DNA of 64,000 nucleotides from UBA10646 sp046296295 (GCA_046296295.1 JBKBLG010000006.1:62001-126000), one strand, 5' to 3'. Counted from the first letter of the stretch, positions 17,418 to 26,894 are shown. Program-made: numbers and translations. Notes: a model not told the origin generated them from the letters alone.

Positions 17418-19277
17418 TTATGCATATTCAGGGGCTAAGCTCCAATGTTCGGGCGACCTCCAAAGTGCAGATAATAACAATTCTCGCATGAAATAAAATT
17501 CTTTAGGGAGTTTGTCGTATAATTTGGCAAATAGTTCCTCATGGCTCATGAGCTCTTGTTTCCATACTTCTCGGTCTACAGTCATGAGTTTCATAAAATC
17601 TTCTCGTGAGAAATTTTCAATGCCAGTCCAGTCTATATCTTCATAGCGTGGCATCCAGCCAATAGGGCTTTCAACGGCACCTGCATTACCATGTACACGG
17701 TCTACAATCCATTTTAAAATTCTAATATTTTCACCAAATCCTGGCCACATGAATTTGCCTTGCTCATCTTTTCTAAACCAGTTAACACTAAAAATGCGTG
17801 GGGCGTTAGGCAGGTTGCGGCCGAACTGTAACCAATGGTTCACATAGTCGCCCATATGATAACCCATGAATGGAAGCATAGCAAAAGGGTCGCGGCGTAC
17901 CTTGCCAAGCTCGCCAAAAGCTGCTGCCGTCATTTCACTACCCATTGTTGCGGCGGTGTATACACCATAATTCCAGTTGAAAGATTGGTGTACTAAAGGT
18001 ACTGCCGTGCTACGGCGCCCCCCGAATATAAAGGCTTCAATGGGTACACCTGCCGGGTTATCCCAGTTATCGTCAATAGCAGGGTTTTGATGTGCCGGTG
18101 CTGTAAAACGAGAGTTAGCATGTGCTGCTGGCTTACCACAAGCAGGGTCGTAAGGCTTGCCTTGCCAATCGGTAAGTCCTTCAGGAATTTCTTTGGTCAT
18201 ACCTTCCCACCATACATCGCCATCGGGTGTAATGGCTACGTTGGTAAATATGGTGTTAGCTTTAATGCTTTCCATAGCATTAGGGTTAGTTTGATAATTC
18301 GTGCCAGGGGCTACACCAAAATAACCTGCTTCTGGGTTAATCGCATATAAGCGGCCATCATCGCCTTTGTGTATCCATGCTATATCATCGCCTACGGTGG
18401 TTACTTTCCAATTATCCATGCCCTTGGCGGGAATTAACATTGAAAAATTGGTTTTACCACAAGCACTCGGAAATGCTGCTGCTACATAGGTTTTTTGTTG
18501 GTTAGGTGCCGTTACACCCATAATGAGCATGTGTTCTGCTAACCAACCTTCTTCGCGGCCCATTACAGAGGCAATGCGAAGTGCAAAACACTTCTTGCCT
18601 AATAAAGCATTACCGCCGTAACCGCTACCATAAGAAATGATCAATCGTTCTTCGGGGAAATGGGTAATATATTTTTCTTTTGGGTTGTTCGGCCATTTGC
18701 TATCGGGTTCATTTACCGCAAGGGGTGCACCTACGGTATGAATACATTTAACATAGCCATCTTTTTCAATATAAGGATAAATATTTTCACCCATGCGTGT
18801 CATAATGTGCATGTTCACTACTACATACTCAGAGTCAGTCAATTGCACCCCATAACGTGCATAAGGAGAGCCAACCGGACCCATACAAAATGGAATCACA
18901 TATAAGGTTCTACCACTCATACAACCACGTAATAAATCGTTCAGTGTAGCTTTCATGGTGGTAGGGTCCATCCAATTATTCGTAGGGCCTGCATCTTCTT
19001 TACGACGGCTACAAATAAACGTTCTATCTTCTACACGAGCCACATCGCTGGGGTCGCTGAAGCATGCAAAACTGTTCGGACGTTTTTCAGGATTTAGTTT
19101 TATGAATGTACCTTTTTTTACCAAAAGGTCACATAAGTTATCGTACTCTTCCTTTGAGCCATCGCACCATTTAATATTGGAGGCTTTGCAATGGTTAGCA
19201 ATGCTGTTCACCCAATTTTCCAACTCAACCTTTGCAGGTGTTGCTTGGTGAAATGGGAATTTACTGTTTTGTATCAT
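17418..19277 (-). CDS. pckG: Phosphoenolpyruvate carboxykinase (GTP)
   Basis: Converts oxaloacetate and GTP to phosphoenolpyruvate in gluconeogenesis. The ATG at 19277 gives 619 residues, normal for the GTP class; the longer frame begins at TTG. Motifs: AAAFPSACGKTNFSMLIP (kinase-1 P-loop), TTVGDDIAWIHKGDDGRLYAINPEAG (kinase-2 and metal ligands), FGGRRSTAVPLV and FNWNYGVYTAATMGSE. The C-terminal FGENIRILKWIVDRVHG is also typical. A repeat copy at 18710-18723 is read as APLAVNEPD. A strong hairpin terminator follows. Confidence 0.97.
   Translation of the reverse strand: MIQNSKFPFHQATPAKVELENWVNSIANHCKASNIKWCDGSKEEYDNLCDLLVKKGTFIKLNPEKRPNSFACFSDPSDVARVEDRTFICSRRKEDAGPTNNWMDPTTMKATLNDLLRGCMSGRTLYVIPFCMGPVGSPYARYGVQLTDSEYVVVNMHIMTRMGENIYPYIEKDGYVKCIHTVGAPLAVNEPDSKWPNNPKEKYITHFPEERLIISYGSGYGGNALLGKKCFALRIASVMGREEGWLAEHMLIMGVTAPNQQKTYVAAAFPSACGKTNFSMLIPAKGMDNWKVTTVGDDIAWIHKGDDGRLYAINPEAGYFGVAPGTNYQTNPNAMESIKANTIFTNVAITPDGDVWWEGMTKEIPEGLTDWQGKPYDPACGKPAAHANSRFTAPAHQNPAIDDNWDNPAGVPIEAFIFGGRRSTAVPLVHQSFNWNYGVYTAATMGSEMTAAAFGELGKVRRDPFAMLPFMGYHMGDYVNHWLQFGRNLPNAPRIFSVNWFRKDEQGKFMWPGFGENIRILKWIVDRVHGNAGAVESPIGWMPRYEDIDWTGIENFSREDFMKLMTVDREVWKQELMSHEELFAKLYDKLPKEFYFMRELLLSALWRSPEHWSLAPEYA
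18710..18723 (-). repeat. Dispersed 14-mer (G variant) inside pckG
   Basis: CATTTACCGCAAGG on the plus strand; encodes LAVN on the coding strand. Confidence 0.85.
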
Positions 19278-19446
19278 GTTACTTGTTTTTATCAATTGCA
19301 AGTTGTTATTAGTAAAGTTATAAAGTGCTGATGAACGTCATTAATGTGTACGAATTACATCATCGTGTATCTTTCTCGTGTATTAGCATCAATGTAGGTA
19401 CTAGTTAGTAGCTTAGAACATTAATTTAGCATATCAATTTTGAAAC

Positions 19447-20142
19447 ATGAAATATTGGTGGTTGGTTTTTTGTTGCCTTACGGTAAATGTGCTATCGCAG
19501 GCACAATGCAAAACCTTTATCATAGGGAAAAACGGTGATACTCTAAACTGTGTAGATGTAAAAGGCTTAAAGCAGGGTAAGTGGGTAATACATGTTGATC
19601 CATTAAGAGGTAACCCAGGATATGAAGAAGAAGGTGAGTTTAAAAACGATAAAAAAGAAGGTATCTGGCGCCGCTATAATCTCATGGGCGATGTTATTGC
19701 TATTGAAAATTACCAATGGGGCAATAAACAAGGTACACAGCGATATTACAATATTGCCGGACTTATTAGAGAAGAAAACTGGCGTGCTATTAATCCTGAA
19801 AATCCCTACGATACCGTTGCCGTTCCCGATCCATACGATCCAGATAAAATTGAATATCGCATCATTAAAATAGATGGTTCGAGTAGGCAGCATGGGGTAT
19901 GGCGTTATTATGAACCCGGCTCTGGGGCCTTACTGCGTGAAGAAACTTATTTCATGGGGCAGCCTTACGTGAAAAAGAAGAATGGTGAAATTGGCGTAGC
20001 AACTGCCAGTACACCAAAGCCTAAAACCAACCCTACTGATTCTACACAAAAAAAAGCCAAGCCTGCTGCCGTAGAACAATGGGAAAAGAAAAATTCGGGT
20101 AAGAAAAAAACTACAGTACGCGATGGGCAAGCAGGTATGTAA
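19447..20142 (+). CDS. Exported MORN-repeat/YwqK-like protein
   Basis: A 231-residue protein with a signal peptide (MKYWWLVFCCLTVNVLSQAQC) and repeated Gly-x-Trp segments: KGLKQGKWVIHVDP, EFKNDKKEGIWRRYN, WGNKQGTQRYYN and RQHGVWRYYEPG. These resemble the MORN-like repeats of YwqK-type proteins. The C-terminal 55 residues are Lys/Pro/Thr-rich and probably disordered. A cysteine follows the possible cleavage site, so it could be a lipoprotein. A copy of the 14-mer (19476-19489) encodes LTVN inside the signal peptide. No role can be assigned. Confidence 0.65.
   Translation: MKYWWLVFCCLTVNVLSQAQCKTFIIGKNGDTLNCVDVKGLKQGKWVIHVDPLRGNPGYEEEGEFKNDKKEGIWRRYNLMGDVIAIENYQWGNKQGTQRYYNIAGLIREENWRAINPENPYDTVAVPDPYDPDKIEYRIIKIDGSSRQHGVWRYYEPGSGALLREETYFMGQPYVKKKNGEIGVATASTPKPKTNPTDSTQKKAKPAAVEQWEKKNSGKKKTTVRDGQAGM
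19476..19489 (+). repeat. Dispersed 14-mer, exact copy, inside a signal peptide
   Basis: CCTTACGGTAAATG encodes LTVN in the hydrophobic core of the signal peptide of the MORN-like protein. Confidence 0.9.
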
Positions 20143-20247
20143 CCAGAATTTTGAACGTTTTAACCGATAAGACAGCCATCTTAGTTGAAAGGCTGATTTG
20201 GTTACGCGAGAATTAGCTATTTTACTATCAACTTTAAACAGCTATTC

Positions 20248-20658
20248 ATGAATTTTCAATGGAGTGTACTCAAAGTGCTCACAATTATTGTTGCCCTTGT
20301 GGCATTTGGCTTACAAGCATTTCAAGAACCGGAGCAACAACGTAAGCGAAATTTGAAGGTATTACCAGAAAATATTACCAGAGATAGTTTAGATGCGTTG
20401 ATGGATTTTTACTGCGAGTCGTTAAAAGTGAAGTGCAGCTTTTGCCACGCCCCACGCGAAAACGATCCGAAAAAGCTCAATTTTGCAAGCGATGCCAAGC
20501 CTGAGAAAGAAATTGCTCGCCAAATGATTACCATGACCAACGAACTCAATCGAAGATATGTCACGTTTAAAGAAAGCTCAACTGCGAGTACGGTGCAAGC
20601 AGTAACATGCAATACCTGTCATCGTGGCGAGGCACATCCCGAAGGAAAGCACTTATAG
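20248..20658 (+). CDS. Small di-haem c-type cytochrome
   Basis: A 136-residue exported protein with an N-terminal hydrophobic segment (VLTIIVALVAFGLQAF) and two haem-binding motifs: CSFCH (Cys63, Cys66, His67) and CNTCH (Cys121, Cys124, His125). The spacing and the preceding LDALMDFYCESLKVKC resemble the photosynthetic reaction-centre cytochrome-c-like family found widely in non-photosynthetic Bacteroidota. It probably carries electrons in the periplasm; the partner is unknown. It lies upstream of ftsK in the same direction. Confidence 0.85.
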   Translation: MNFQWSVLKVLTIIVALVAFGLQAFQEPEQQRKRNLKVLPENITRDSLDALMDFYCESLKVKCSFCHAPRENDPKKLNFASDAKPEKEIARQMITMTNELNRRYVTFKESSTASTVQAVTCNTCHRGEAHPEGKHL

Positions 20659-20781
20659 CAATAAGCTACAGGCTATTGTGAATAGTAATTGCTTTGCTTC
20701 TTTGGTTATCCACTAATGACTACATAACCTTTTTGGCGTGTAAATTGCCGTTTGGCAAATTATGCCCATCAAGTTACGTGT

Positions 20782-23571
20782 ATGGCCAATAAACTAAAAT
20801 CAAAAACGCCACCACCGCCTAACCCCGAAGAAATCAAGCCCGAGCAAGAAGAAACGGTTACGGTAGAGGAAGTGGTAAAAGATGAAAGAACGCATAAAAT
20901 TGCAGGCGCAGTATGCTTGCTTTTGGCTGCCTTCTTTTTTATTGCCTTTGCCAGTTACTGCGGTACTTGGGAAGATGATCAAGATAAAGTACATCAATTA
21001 GGTGTATCTATTTTCGCTACCGACGATGTAAAAGTGAGTAACCTACTAGGTGTACTTGGTGCCTACGTGGCTCATCAATTGATGTTTAACGGTTTTGGTG
21101 TAGCTAGTTTTTTGTTATGTTCTGTTTTTTTTGTGCTAGGTGTTAACATGCTTTTCGACCGAAAAGTGTTTAGCCTTGTAAGAAACTTAAAATACGTACT
21201 CATTGGCTTACCATTATTAAGTGTAGCATGTGCTTTTTTTACTACCGACTGGCAATTTTCGCTTGGCGGTGCTGTAGGCGAAATGTTAGAAGCTTGGTTG
21301 GTGAAATGGCTTGGCAAAGTTGGAACCGGTTTCTTGTTGGTGTTGGCCGTATTTAGCTACATCATTTGGCGATTTAATCCTACTTTTAAATGGCCCACAT
21401 TCGAACATCAGGCTTCCGAAAATGATAGTTCTGCAACTACACCAGAAGGCGAAACCCCATTTACCGCAAGGGATACAACTCCTCTCATTACCGAAACACC
21501 CACGGAAGAACTAATACAATACGAAGAAAAGCCAGAAACACCAGCCACACCAGCCAATAAGGCAAAGGGTAATATTAAGCCATTAACAAATGTTTCTGAG
21601 GCAGCAGCGGTAACAGCCGATCCACTTACACAGTTTGGCGTTATTGAAAAAGAACCACCACCGGTAGCAGCTTACTCTCATAATGCTAACGATGATATTC
21701 CCCTTACGGTAAATAACGGAGCGATTGTAAATACTGCCTTAGAAATATTAGAAGCACACCTTGCAACACCAGATGTACCCGAAGTAGCAAGTAGTTTAGA
21801 ACTCAATACACAAGAAACAGAGATATTACCAACCCCATCGGTTGAGCCGCTAACAGTTGAAGCGCCTGAACAAGCTGTATTGGAACCCATTGCAACAAAC
21901 GAAGAGCTTCCCAAGCGAAACGTTGCTGTTATTATGCCCGAGCAAGCTGCTGCTAGCATTACTAAAACTGTAGCACCAACAGTTAGCGATTTTGAGTTAG
22001 AAATTAAAGCAACTCCTGAAACAGCAGCCGAACCCATTACGCCCCAAAAAGTAGCACAATTACCCAATTATGAGCCTACACTCGACTTGCGAGATTACAA
22101 ATACCCCAATACCGATTTACTAGAAACACATGGCAGCGAAAAAATTGTAACTGATCAGGGTGAGCTAGAGGAGTATAAAAATCAAATCATCGCTACTTTA
22201 AAAAACTACGACATTGCCATTCAACGTATCAGTGCTACTGTAGGCCCCACTGTTACGCTGTATGAAATTGTTCCGGCACCGGGTGTGCGTATTAGCCGTA
22301 TTAAAAACTTAGAAGACGATATTGCATTAAGTTTATCGGCATTGGGTATCCGTATCATTGCTCCTATACCAGGAAAGGGTACTATTGGTATTGAGGTACC
22401 TAATGTGCGTAAGTCGGTAGTAAGTATGCGAACACTACTGAGTAGCGACAAATTTGCTAACAATAGTTTCTCTCTACCTATAGCTATTGGCAAGCGTATT
22501 GATAATGAGAACTTTATTGTAGATCTGGCTACTATGCCACACTTACTGATGGCTGGTGCAACAGGGCAGGGTAAGTCGGTTGGTTTGAATGCTATTTTGG
22601 TGAGTTTATTATACAAAAAGCATCCTAGTCAACTCAAATTTGTATTGGTAGACCCTAAAAAGGTAGAGCTTAGTTTGTATCGTGCTATAGAGAACCATTT
22701 TTTAGCCAAGCTACCCGGTGAAGAAGAAGCCATTATTACCGACACTAAAAAAGTAATTAACACGCTCAATGCTTTATGTATTGAAATGGATAATCGCTAC
22801 GATTTGCTGAAAGATGCGGGTTGTAGAAATATCAAAGAGTACAACGAAAAATTTGTAAAACGTAGGCTTAACCCAGAAAAAGGCCATCAGTTTTTGCCGT
22901 TTATAGTGTTGGTGGTAGATGAATTTGCCGATTTGATTATGACTGCCGGCAAAGAAGTAGAAATGCCAATAGCTCGCTTGGCACAGCTGGCAAGGGCTGT
23001 TGGTATTCACTTAATTATTGCTACTCAAAGACCATCGGTAAATATTATTACTGGTACTATTAAAGCCAACTTTCCCGCTCGAATTGCTTTTAAAGTATCG
23101 AGCAAAATAGATAGCCGTACTATTTTAGATGCTGGCGGTGCAGAACAGCTTATTGGTAAGGGTGATATGTTAGTGAGTTACAACGGCGAAATAACCCGCT
23201 TACAATGTGCTTTTGTTGATACGCCAGAGGTAGAACGTATTTGTGAGTTTATTGGCTGCCAAAATGGTTATCCTGGTGCCTTTTTGTTGCCTGAATATGT
23301 AGATGAAAAAGAGGCATCTTCTGACAAAGACTTTGACCTTGATGATAAAGACCCTCTCTTTGAAGATGCAGCTAAACTTATTGTTCAACACCAAATAGGT
23401 AGTACCAGCTTAATACAACGCCGCATGAAATTGGGTTACAATCGTGCTGGCCGTTTGATGGATCAGCTTGAAGCCGCTGGTATTGTTGGTGGTAACCAAG
23501 GAAGTAAGCCAAGAGAGGTGTTGGTTAAAACAGAATCGGAGTTACAAGAAATTTTAGATACCATGTTCTAA
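20782..23571 (+). CDS. ftsK: DNA translocase FtsK
   Basis: Pumps chromosome ends through the closing septum and activates XerCD recombination. ATG 20782 gives 929 residues. About four membrane helices lie between residues 35 and 195, followed by a long Pro/Thr/Glu-rich linker to about residue 420. The motor has Walker A GATGQGKSVGLNA and Walker B FIVLVVDEFADLIM, then the ATQRPSVNIITG sensor. The C-terminal gamma winged helix (AAKLIVQHQIGSTSLIQRRM, NRAGRLMDQLEAAGIVG) reads polar sequences in other bacteria. Two opposite copies of the 14-mer sit in the linker (21458, 21702). The Xer recombinase partner may be the xerC gene at 37397. Confidence 0.97.
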   Translation: MANKLKSKTPPPPNPEEIKPEQEETVTVEEVVKDERTHKIAGAVCLLLAAFFFIAFASYCGTWEDDQDKVHQLGVSIFATDDVKVSNLLGVLGAYVAHQLMFNGFGVASFLLCSVFFVLGVNMLFDRKVFSLVRNLKYVLIGLPLLSVACAFFTTDWQFSLGGAVGEMLEAWLVKWLGKVGTGFLLVLAVFSYIIWRFNPTFKWPTFEHQASENDSSATTPEGETPFTARDTTPLITETPTEELIQYEEKPETPATPANKAKGNIKPLTNVSEAAAVTADPLTQFGVIEKEPPPVAAYSHNANDDIPLTVNNGAIVNTALEILEAHLATPDVPEVASSLELNTQETEILPTPSVEPLTVEAPEQAVLEPIATNEELPKRNVAVIMPEQAAASITKTVAPTVSDFELEIKATPETAAEPITPQKVAQLPNYEPTLDLRDYKYPNTDLLETHGSEKIVTDQGELEEYKNQIIATLKNYDIAIQRISATVGPTVTLYEIVPAPGVRISRIKNLEDDIALSLSALGIRIIAPIPGKGTIGIEVPNVRKSVVSMRTLLSSDKFANNSFSLPIAIGKRIDNENFIVDLATMPHLLMAGATGQGKSVGLNAILVSLLYKKHPSQLKFVLVDPKKVELSLYRAIENHFLAKLPGEEEAIITDTKKVINTLNALCIEMDNRYDLLKDAGCRNIKEYNEKFVKRRLNPEKGHQFLPFIVLVVDEFADLIMTAGKEVEMPIARLAQLARAVGIHLIIATQRPSVNIITGTIKANFPARIAFKVSSKIDSRTILDAGGAEQLIGKGDMLVSYNGEITRLQCAFVDTPEVERICEFIGCQNGYPGAFLLPEYVDEKEASSDKDFDLDDKDPLFEDAAKLIVQHQIGSTSLIQRRMKLGYNRAGRLMDQLEAAGIVGGNQGSKPREVLVKTESELQEILDTMF
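21458..21471 (-). repeat. Dispersed 14-mer (G variant) in the ftsK linker
   Basis: CATTTACCGCAAGG encodes PFTARD in the low-complexity linker of FtsK. Confidence 0.85.
21702..21715 (+). repeat. Dispersed 14-mer, one mismatch, in the ftsK linker
   Basis: CCTTACGGTAAATA encodes PLTVNN in the same FtsK linker, opposite in orientation to the copy at 21458. Confidence 0.85.
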
Positions 23572-23580
23572 TGGCGGTTT

Positions 23581-23594
23581 CATTTGCCGTAAGG
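23581..23594 (-). repeat. Dispersed 14-mer variant just after ftsK
   Basis: CATTTGCCGTAAGG starts 10 bases after the ftsK stop. Confidence 0.85.
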
Positions 23595-23721
23595 CGCTAC
23601 TAACCATCAAAAAAAAGCAGATAGCCGAAAATTTATGATTCCGTGAAACCTTACTGAAATAATATAGTCTATACATTGGCACAAGGTTTGGTATATCTTC
23701 GCCGCCGTTTAAAAATTATTT

Positions 23722-24354
23722 ATGAAGCAATTAGCTGTTCTTATTGCCCTCACTGCAAGTACTATTTTTGGTGTAGCGCAAGCTGGTAACGACCCGAATG
23801 CCAAAAAAATTTTAGATGCTGTGAGTGCTAAAGTAAAGGGGTTTAAAGGTGTTACTGCTAATTTCAAATACGTTACTAAGAATAAAGAAAAAGTAGCAAA
23901 GGGCAGTGTGACTGGGCAAATTTCTATTAAAGGGCAGAAATATTATATCAAACAAGGTGCTACCGAAATATTTTGTGATGGTGCTAAAGTTTGGAATTTC
24001 AATGGTAGTACCGAAGTTACGTTAAGTGAGGTTGAAGCCGATGGTAAAACCCTCACGCCACAAAAGCTACTAACTAATTTTTACGATAAAGATTTTACCT
24101 ACAAGTTGGTGTCGAGCAATGGTGCATTTCATCAAATTCAAATGATACCAACCGACAAGCGTAAAAATTTCAAACAGGTAATCATTTTTGTGGATAAAGC
24201 TAAAAATCTCATTACCAAAGCCAATGTGGTAGATAAAAGCGATAATACCATTGAGTTTGAACTCTCTAACTTGAATACAACAGCCAACCTGCCCGATACA
24301 AAATTCAGCTTTGATGTTAAGAAGTATCCTAAAGTAGAAGTAATTGAGCAGTAA
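23722..24354 (+). CDS. lolA: Outer-membrane lipoprotein carrier protein LolA-like
   Basis: A periplasmic protein of 210 residues that would escort lipoproteins from the inner to the outer membrane. It has a signal peptide (MKQLAVLIALTASTIFGVAQA) and then the LolA fold: KILDAVSAKVKGFKGVTANFKYV, GQISIKGQKYYIKQGATEIFCDGAKVWNFN and NTTANLPDTKFSFDVKKYPKVEVI. Length and layout match Bacteroidota LolA-like proteins. It sits upstream of lgt, another lipoprotein biogenesis gene, but a terminator-like hairpin lies between them. Confidence 0.85.
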   Translation: MKQLAVLIALTASTIFGVAQAGNDPNAKKILDAVSAKVKGFKGVTANFKYVTKNKEKVAKGSVTGQISIKGQKYYIKQGATEIFCDGAKVWNFNGSTEVTLSEVEADGKTLTPQKLLTNFYDKDFTYKLVSSNGAFHQIQMIPTDKRKNFKQVIIFVDKAKNLITKANVVDKSDNTIEFELSNLNTTANLPDTKFSFDVKKYPKVEVIEQ

Positions 24355-24377
24355 GTTATGAAGTTACTTTTCTAAAG

Positions 24378-24405
24378 CCCACGTTGTTAAAGCAGCGTGG
24401 GTTTT
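24378..24405 (+). terminator. Terminator after lolA
   Basis: CCCACG at 24378-24383 pairs with CGTGGG at 24396-24401, followed by TTTT. Confidence 0.6.
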
Positions 24406-24457
24406 GTGTTATTGGCGAGGTTAATTTGTATCATTGCAATTCATTTATCAGAAGCAC

Positions 24458-25756
24458 ATGTATCCTAACTTATATTATTTGTTTCAGTCTTTGTTTGGCG
24501 TGTCTATTGCGCCATTGAAAGTGGTAAACAGTTTTGGTTTTTTCGTGGCATTATCGTTTTTAGCGGCGGCATGGGTGTTCACCAAAGAGTTGAAGCGAAA
24601 GCAAGCTAATGGTTTACTGAGCTATGCCGAGCAAAAAGTATTAGTAGGTAGTTCTGCAACCATGTCGGAACTGGTAACCCACTTCTTATTGGGTTTTTTA
24701 TTCGGTGGTAAGTTGCTGGGCACTTTCGTTGGCGCTGCTACACAAGATAATTTTGATCCGCAAGGCTACATCTTTTCTTTACAATTCAATATTGGTCTTG
24801 GCTTATTGGTGGGTGGCGTGTTTACCTACTTGCGCTGGGCCGAAAAGAACAAGAAAAAGTTAGCCAAGCCCGAAGAACGTATCATACGTATTTGGCCGGC
24901 CGATAGAGTAGGCGACATTACTATTATTGCTGCCGTTGCCGGTTTTGCAGGTGCAAAAGTCTTCGATAATCTGGAAAACTGGGATCGCTTTATTCAAGAC
25001 CCGATTGGCAACTTGTTCAGTGCTAGTGGATTAACTTTTTATGGGGGCTTAATTTGTGCTGCCATTGCCATAGCATATTACATACGCCAATACCGTATGC
25101 CATTCTTACATACGGCCGATGCGGTGGCGCCGGGTTTAATGTTGGCCTATGGTCTTGGTAGAATAGGTTGCCAAGTAAGCGGCGATGGCGATTGGGGTAT
25201 TTATAATAGCGCCTATGCTGTTAGTGAGGAAGGTGTAATTACTAAAAATGCCGACTGGGCATCGCAACTGCAACAACATCATGGCTTTTTAATGCAACAT
25301 TATGGTGCTTTAGATAAGGTGCCGCATGCTAGTTTTAGTGGCCCCAATTGGTTGCCCGATTGGCTTTTTGCTTATAACTATCCGCATAATGTGAACAAAG
25401 AAGGTGTGCCGCTTGCTAATTGTGGATGGGATGATTATTGTAACCACCTACCCATTCCAGTATTCCCAACACCACTGTATGAAATATTGATGGGGCTTGC
25501 TCTATTCGGATTGTTATGGTACTTACGTAAAAGAATACAGCTTGCAGGTAGAATATTTGCCATTTACATGATAGTGAATGGGCTCGAACGTTTTTTCATT
25601 GAAAAAATTAGAGTGAATACCACCTACAACTGGGGTAGCTTGCATCCAACACAAGCCGAAATTATTGCCACAGCACTTTTTGTAGGCGGTATCGTATTGT
25701 ATGTAATGGCTCCAAAATGGCAGCCTAAAAAACCTGAGCCTTTGTTAGCGAAATAA
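24458..25756 (+). CDS. lgt: Prolipoprotein diacylglyceryl transferase
   Basis: Attaches diacylglycerol to the lipobox cysteine of prelipoproteins in the inner membrane. ATG 24458 (MYPNLYYLFQ) is preferred over the TTG-started longer frame. The 432 residues are long for Lgt, with extra loops such as the one around HHGFLMQHYGALDKVPH. Signature segments: GLTFYGGLICAAIAIAYYIR, AVAPGLMLAYGLGRIGCQVSGDGDWG (the Lgt signature Arg and acidic residues) and the end NGLERFFIEKIRVN followed by HPTQAE. About seven membrane helices are visible. Confidence 0.93.
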   Translation: MYPNLYYLFQSLFGVSIAPLKVVNSFGFFVALSFLAAAWVFTKELKRKQANGLLSYAEQKVLVGSSATMSELVTHFLLGFLFGGKLLGTFVGAATQDNFDPQGYIFSLQFNIGLGLLVGGVFTYLRWAEKNKKKLAKPEERIIRIWPADRVGDITIIAAVAGFAGAKVFDNLENWDRFIQDPIGNLFSASGLTFYGGLICAAIAIAYYIRQYRMPFLHTADAVAPGLMLAYGLGRIGCQVSGDGDWGIYNSAYAVSEEGVITKNADWASQLQQHHGFLMQHYGALDKVPHASFSGPNWLPDWLFAYNYPHNVNKEGVPLANCGWDDYCNHLPIPVFPTPLYEILMGLALFGLLWYLRKRIQLAGRIFAIYMIVNGLERFFIEKIRVNTTYNWGSLHPTQAEIIATALFVGGIVLYVMAPKWQPKKPEPLLAK

Positions 25757-25804
25757 GCATGAATACAACAACACAGTACTTTTGCATTTCTAAATCATTA
25801 CATT

Positions 25805-26296
25805 ATGCCTTCTTTTGATATTGCCAGTAAAGTAGACGTACAAACCCTCGACAATGCTATTAATACCGTAAAAAAGGAAATCAGCAATCGATTCGATTTC
25901 AAAGACAGCATTGTTGAAATAGACCTTAACAAAAAAGATTTCATAGTTACCCTCACTGTAGAAAGCGAAATGAAAATGAAGCAGGTAATTGATGTGCTCA
26001 TTAGCAGAGCTATGAAACAGGGTATCGATGGTAATGCGTTTAACTTCGATAAAGATGCCTATCCAAGCGGCAAAACTCTAAAAAAAGAAGTGCCTGTACG
26101 CAATGGCTTACAGCAAGATGATGCTAAAAAGGTTGTTAAACTGATTAAAGAAACCGGCTTAAAAGTACAAGCACAAATCATGGATGATATTGTACGTGTT
26201 ACCGGTAAAAAAATTGATGATTTGCAAGAAGTAATTGCCAAACTGAGAGCGTCTGACCTTAAAATGCCCCTTCAGTTTGTGAACATGAAAAGCTAG
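25805..26296 (+). CDS. yajQ: YajQ-family nucleotide-binding protein
   Basis: A 163-residue cytoplasmic protein of the YajQ family; some members bind cyclic di-GMP. Family elements: MPSFDIASKVDVQTLDNAINTVKKEISNRFDFKDS, LLxRAMKQG-like ISRAMKQGIDGNAFNFD, and GLKVQAQIMDDIVRVTGKKIDDLQEVIAKL. A TACTTTTG element at 25778-25785 is a plausible promoter -7 box. A 14-mer copy starts at the base after the stop codon. The ligand in this organism is unknown. Confidence 0.93.
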   Translation: MPSFDIASKVDVQTLDNAINTVKKEISNRFDFKDSIVEIDLNKKDFIVTLTVESEMKMKQVIDVLISRAMKQGIDGNAFNFDKDAYPSGKTLKKEVPVRNGLQQDDAKKVVKLIKETGLKVQAQIMDDIVRVTGKKIDDLQEVIAKLRASDLKMPLQFVNMKS

Positions 26297-26310
26297 TATT
26301 TACCGTAAGG
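26297..26310 (-). repeat. Dispersed 14-mer, one mismatch, abutting the yajQ stop
   Basis: TATTTACCGTAAGG begins at the first base after the yajQ TAG. Confidence 0.8.
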
Positions 26311-26367
26311 GTAGTACTTACAAATACCAATAAGTGCATACTAGGGGGATAACAACTTTCAAAATTA

Positions 26368-26399
26368 TTTGGCTAACATGGGTGATACCCCTACTTTTG
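26368..26399 (+). promoter_or_regulatory. Bacteroidota-type promoter of rpmE2
   Basis: TTTG at 26368-26371 and TACTTTTG at 26392-26399, 20 bases apart. A small TACGG/CCGTA hairpin (26425-26440) in the leader could be a control element for L31, but this is weak. Confidence 0.6.
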
Positions 26400-26459
26400 C
26401 AAGTCGAAAAAAATTAAAAAACGGTACGGCAAAAACCGTATCACCTTCAATAAAACGTT

Positions 26460-26711
26460 ATGAAACAAGGTATCCATCCTGAAAATTACAGATTTGTAGT
26501 ATTCAAAGACATGAGTAACGGTTTCGCCTTCTTAGGCCGCAGCACTGCCGCTACCAAAGAAACCATCACTTGGGAAGATGGTAACGAGTATCCTGTAATT
26601 AAGCTGGAAATCTCAAATACATCGCACCCGTTTTATACTGGTAAGAACGTATTAGTGGATACTGCCGGACGTATCGATAAGTTTAAAAAGCGTTACGAAA
26701 AGAAAAAGTAA
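26460..26711 (+). CDS. rpmE2: 50S ribosomal protein L31, type B
   Basis: An 83-residue ribosomal protein. It starts MKQGIHPENYRFVVFKDMSNG and continues with FLGRSTAATKETITWEDGNEYPVIKLEISNTSHPFYTGK, both diagnostic of type B L31. The zinc-binding CxxC of type A is absent, as expected. The gene is monocistronic, with its own promoter and a strong terminator at 26740-26767. Confidence 0.97.
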   Translation: MKQGIHPENYRFVVFKDMSNGFAFLGRSTAATKETITWEDGNEYPVIKLEISNTSHPFYTGKNVLVDTAGRIDKFKKRYEKKK

Positions 26712-26739
26712 TTATTGGATTGTATTATTCAAGCGTATT

Positions 26740-26770
26740 ATCCCTTTGTGGCCCGCCACAAAGGGATTTT
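26740..26770 (+). terminator. Terminator after rpmE2
   Basis: A perfect 12-bp stem (26740-26751 with 26756-26767), a 4-base loop and a T-run. Confidence 0.9.
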
Positions 26771-26783
26771 GCTTGTATCCCTA

Positions 26784-26821
26784 CCTTACGGTAAATGCGG
26801 CATAATACATTTACCGTAAGG
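26784..26821. repeat. Inverted pair of exact 14-mers upstream of serA
   Basis: CCTTACGGTAAATG at 26784-26797 and its reverse complement at 26808-26821 are 10 bases apart and would form a 14-bp hairpin. The pair is separate from the rpmE2 terminator and lies 73 bases before serA. Confidence 0.95.
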
Positions 26822-26894
26822 TACTATGGTTATCTATAGTTAGCGCTCAGATAACTGCACGAACTCCCTTATTTTAGCCCTAGCAAGCAATATT

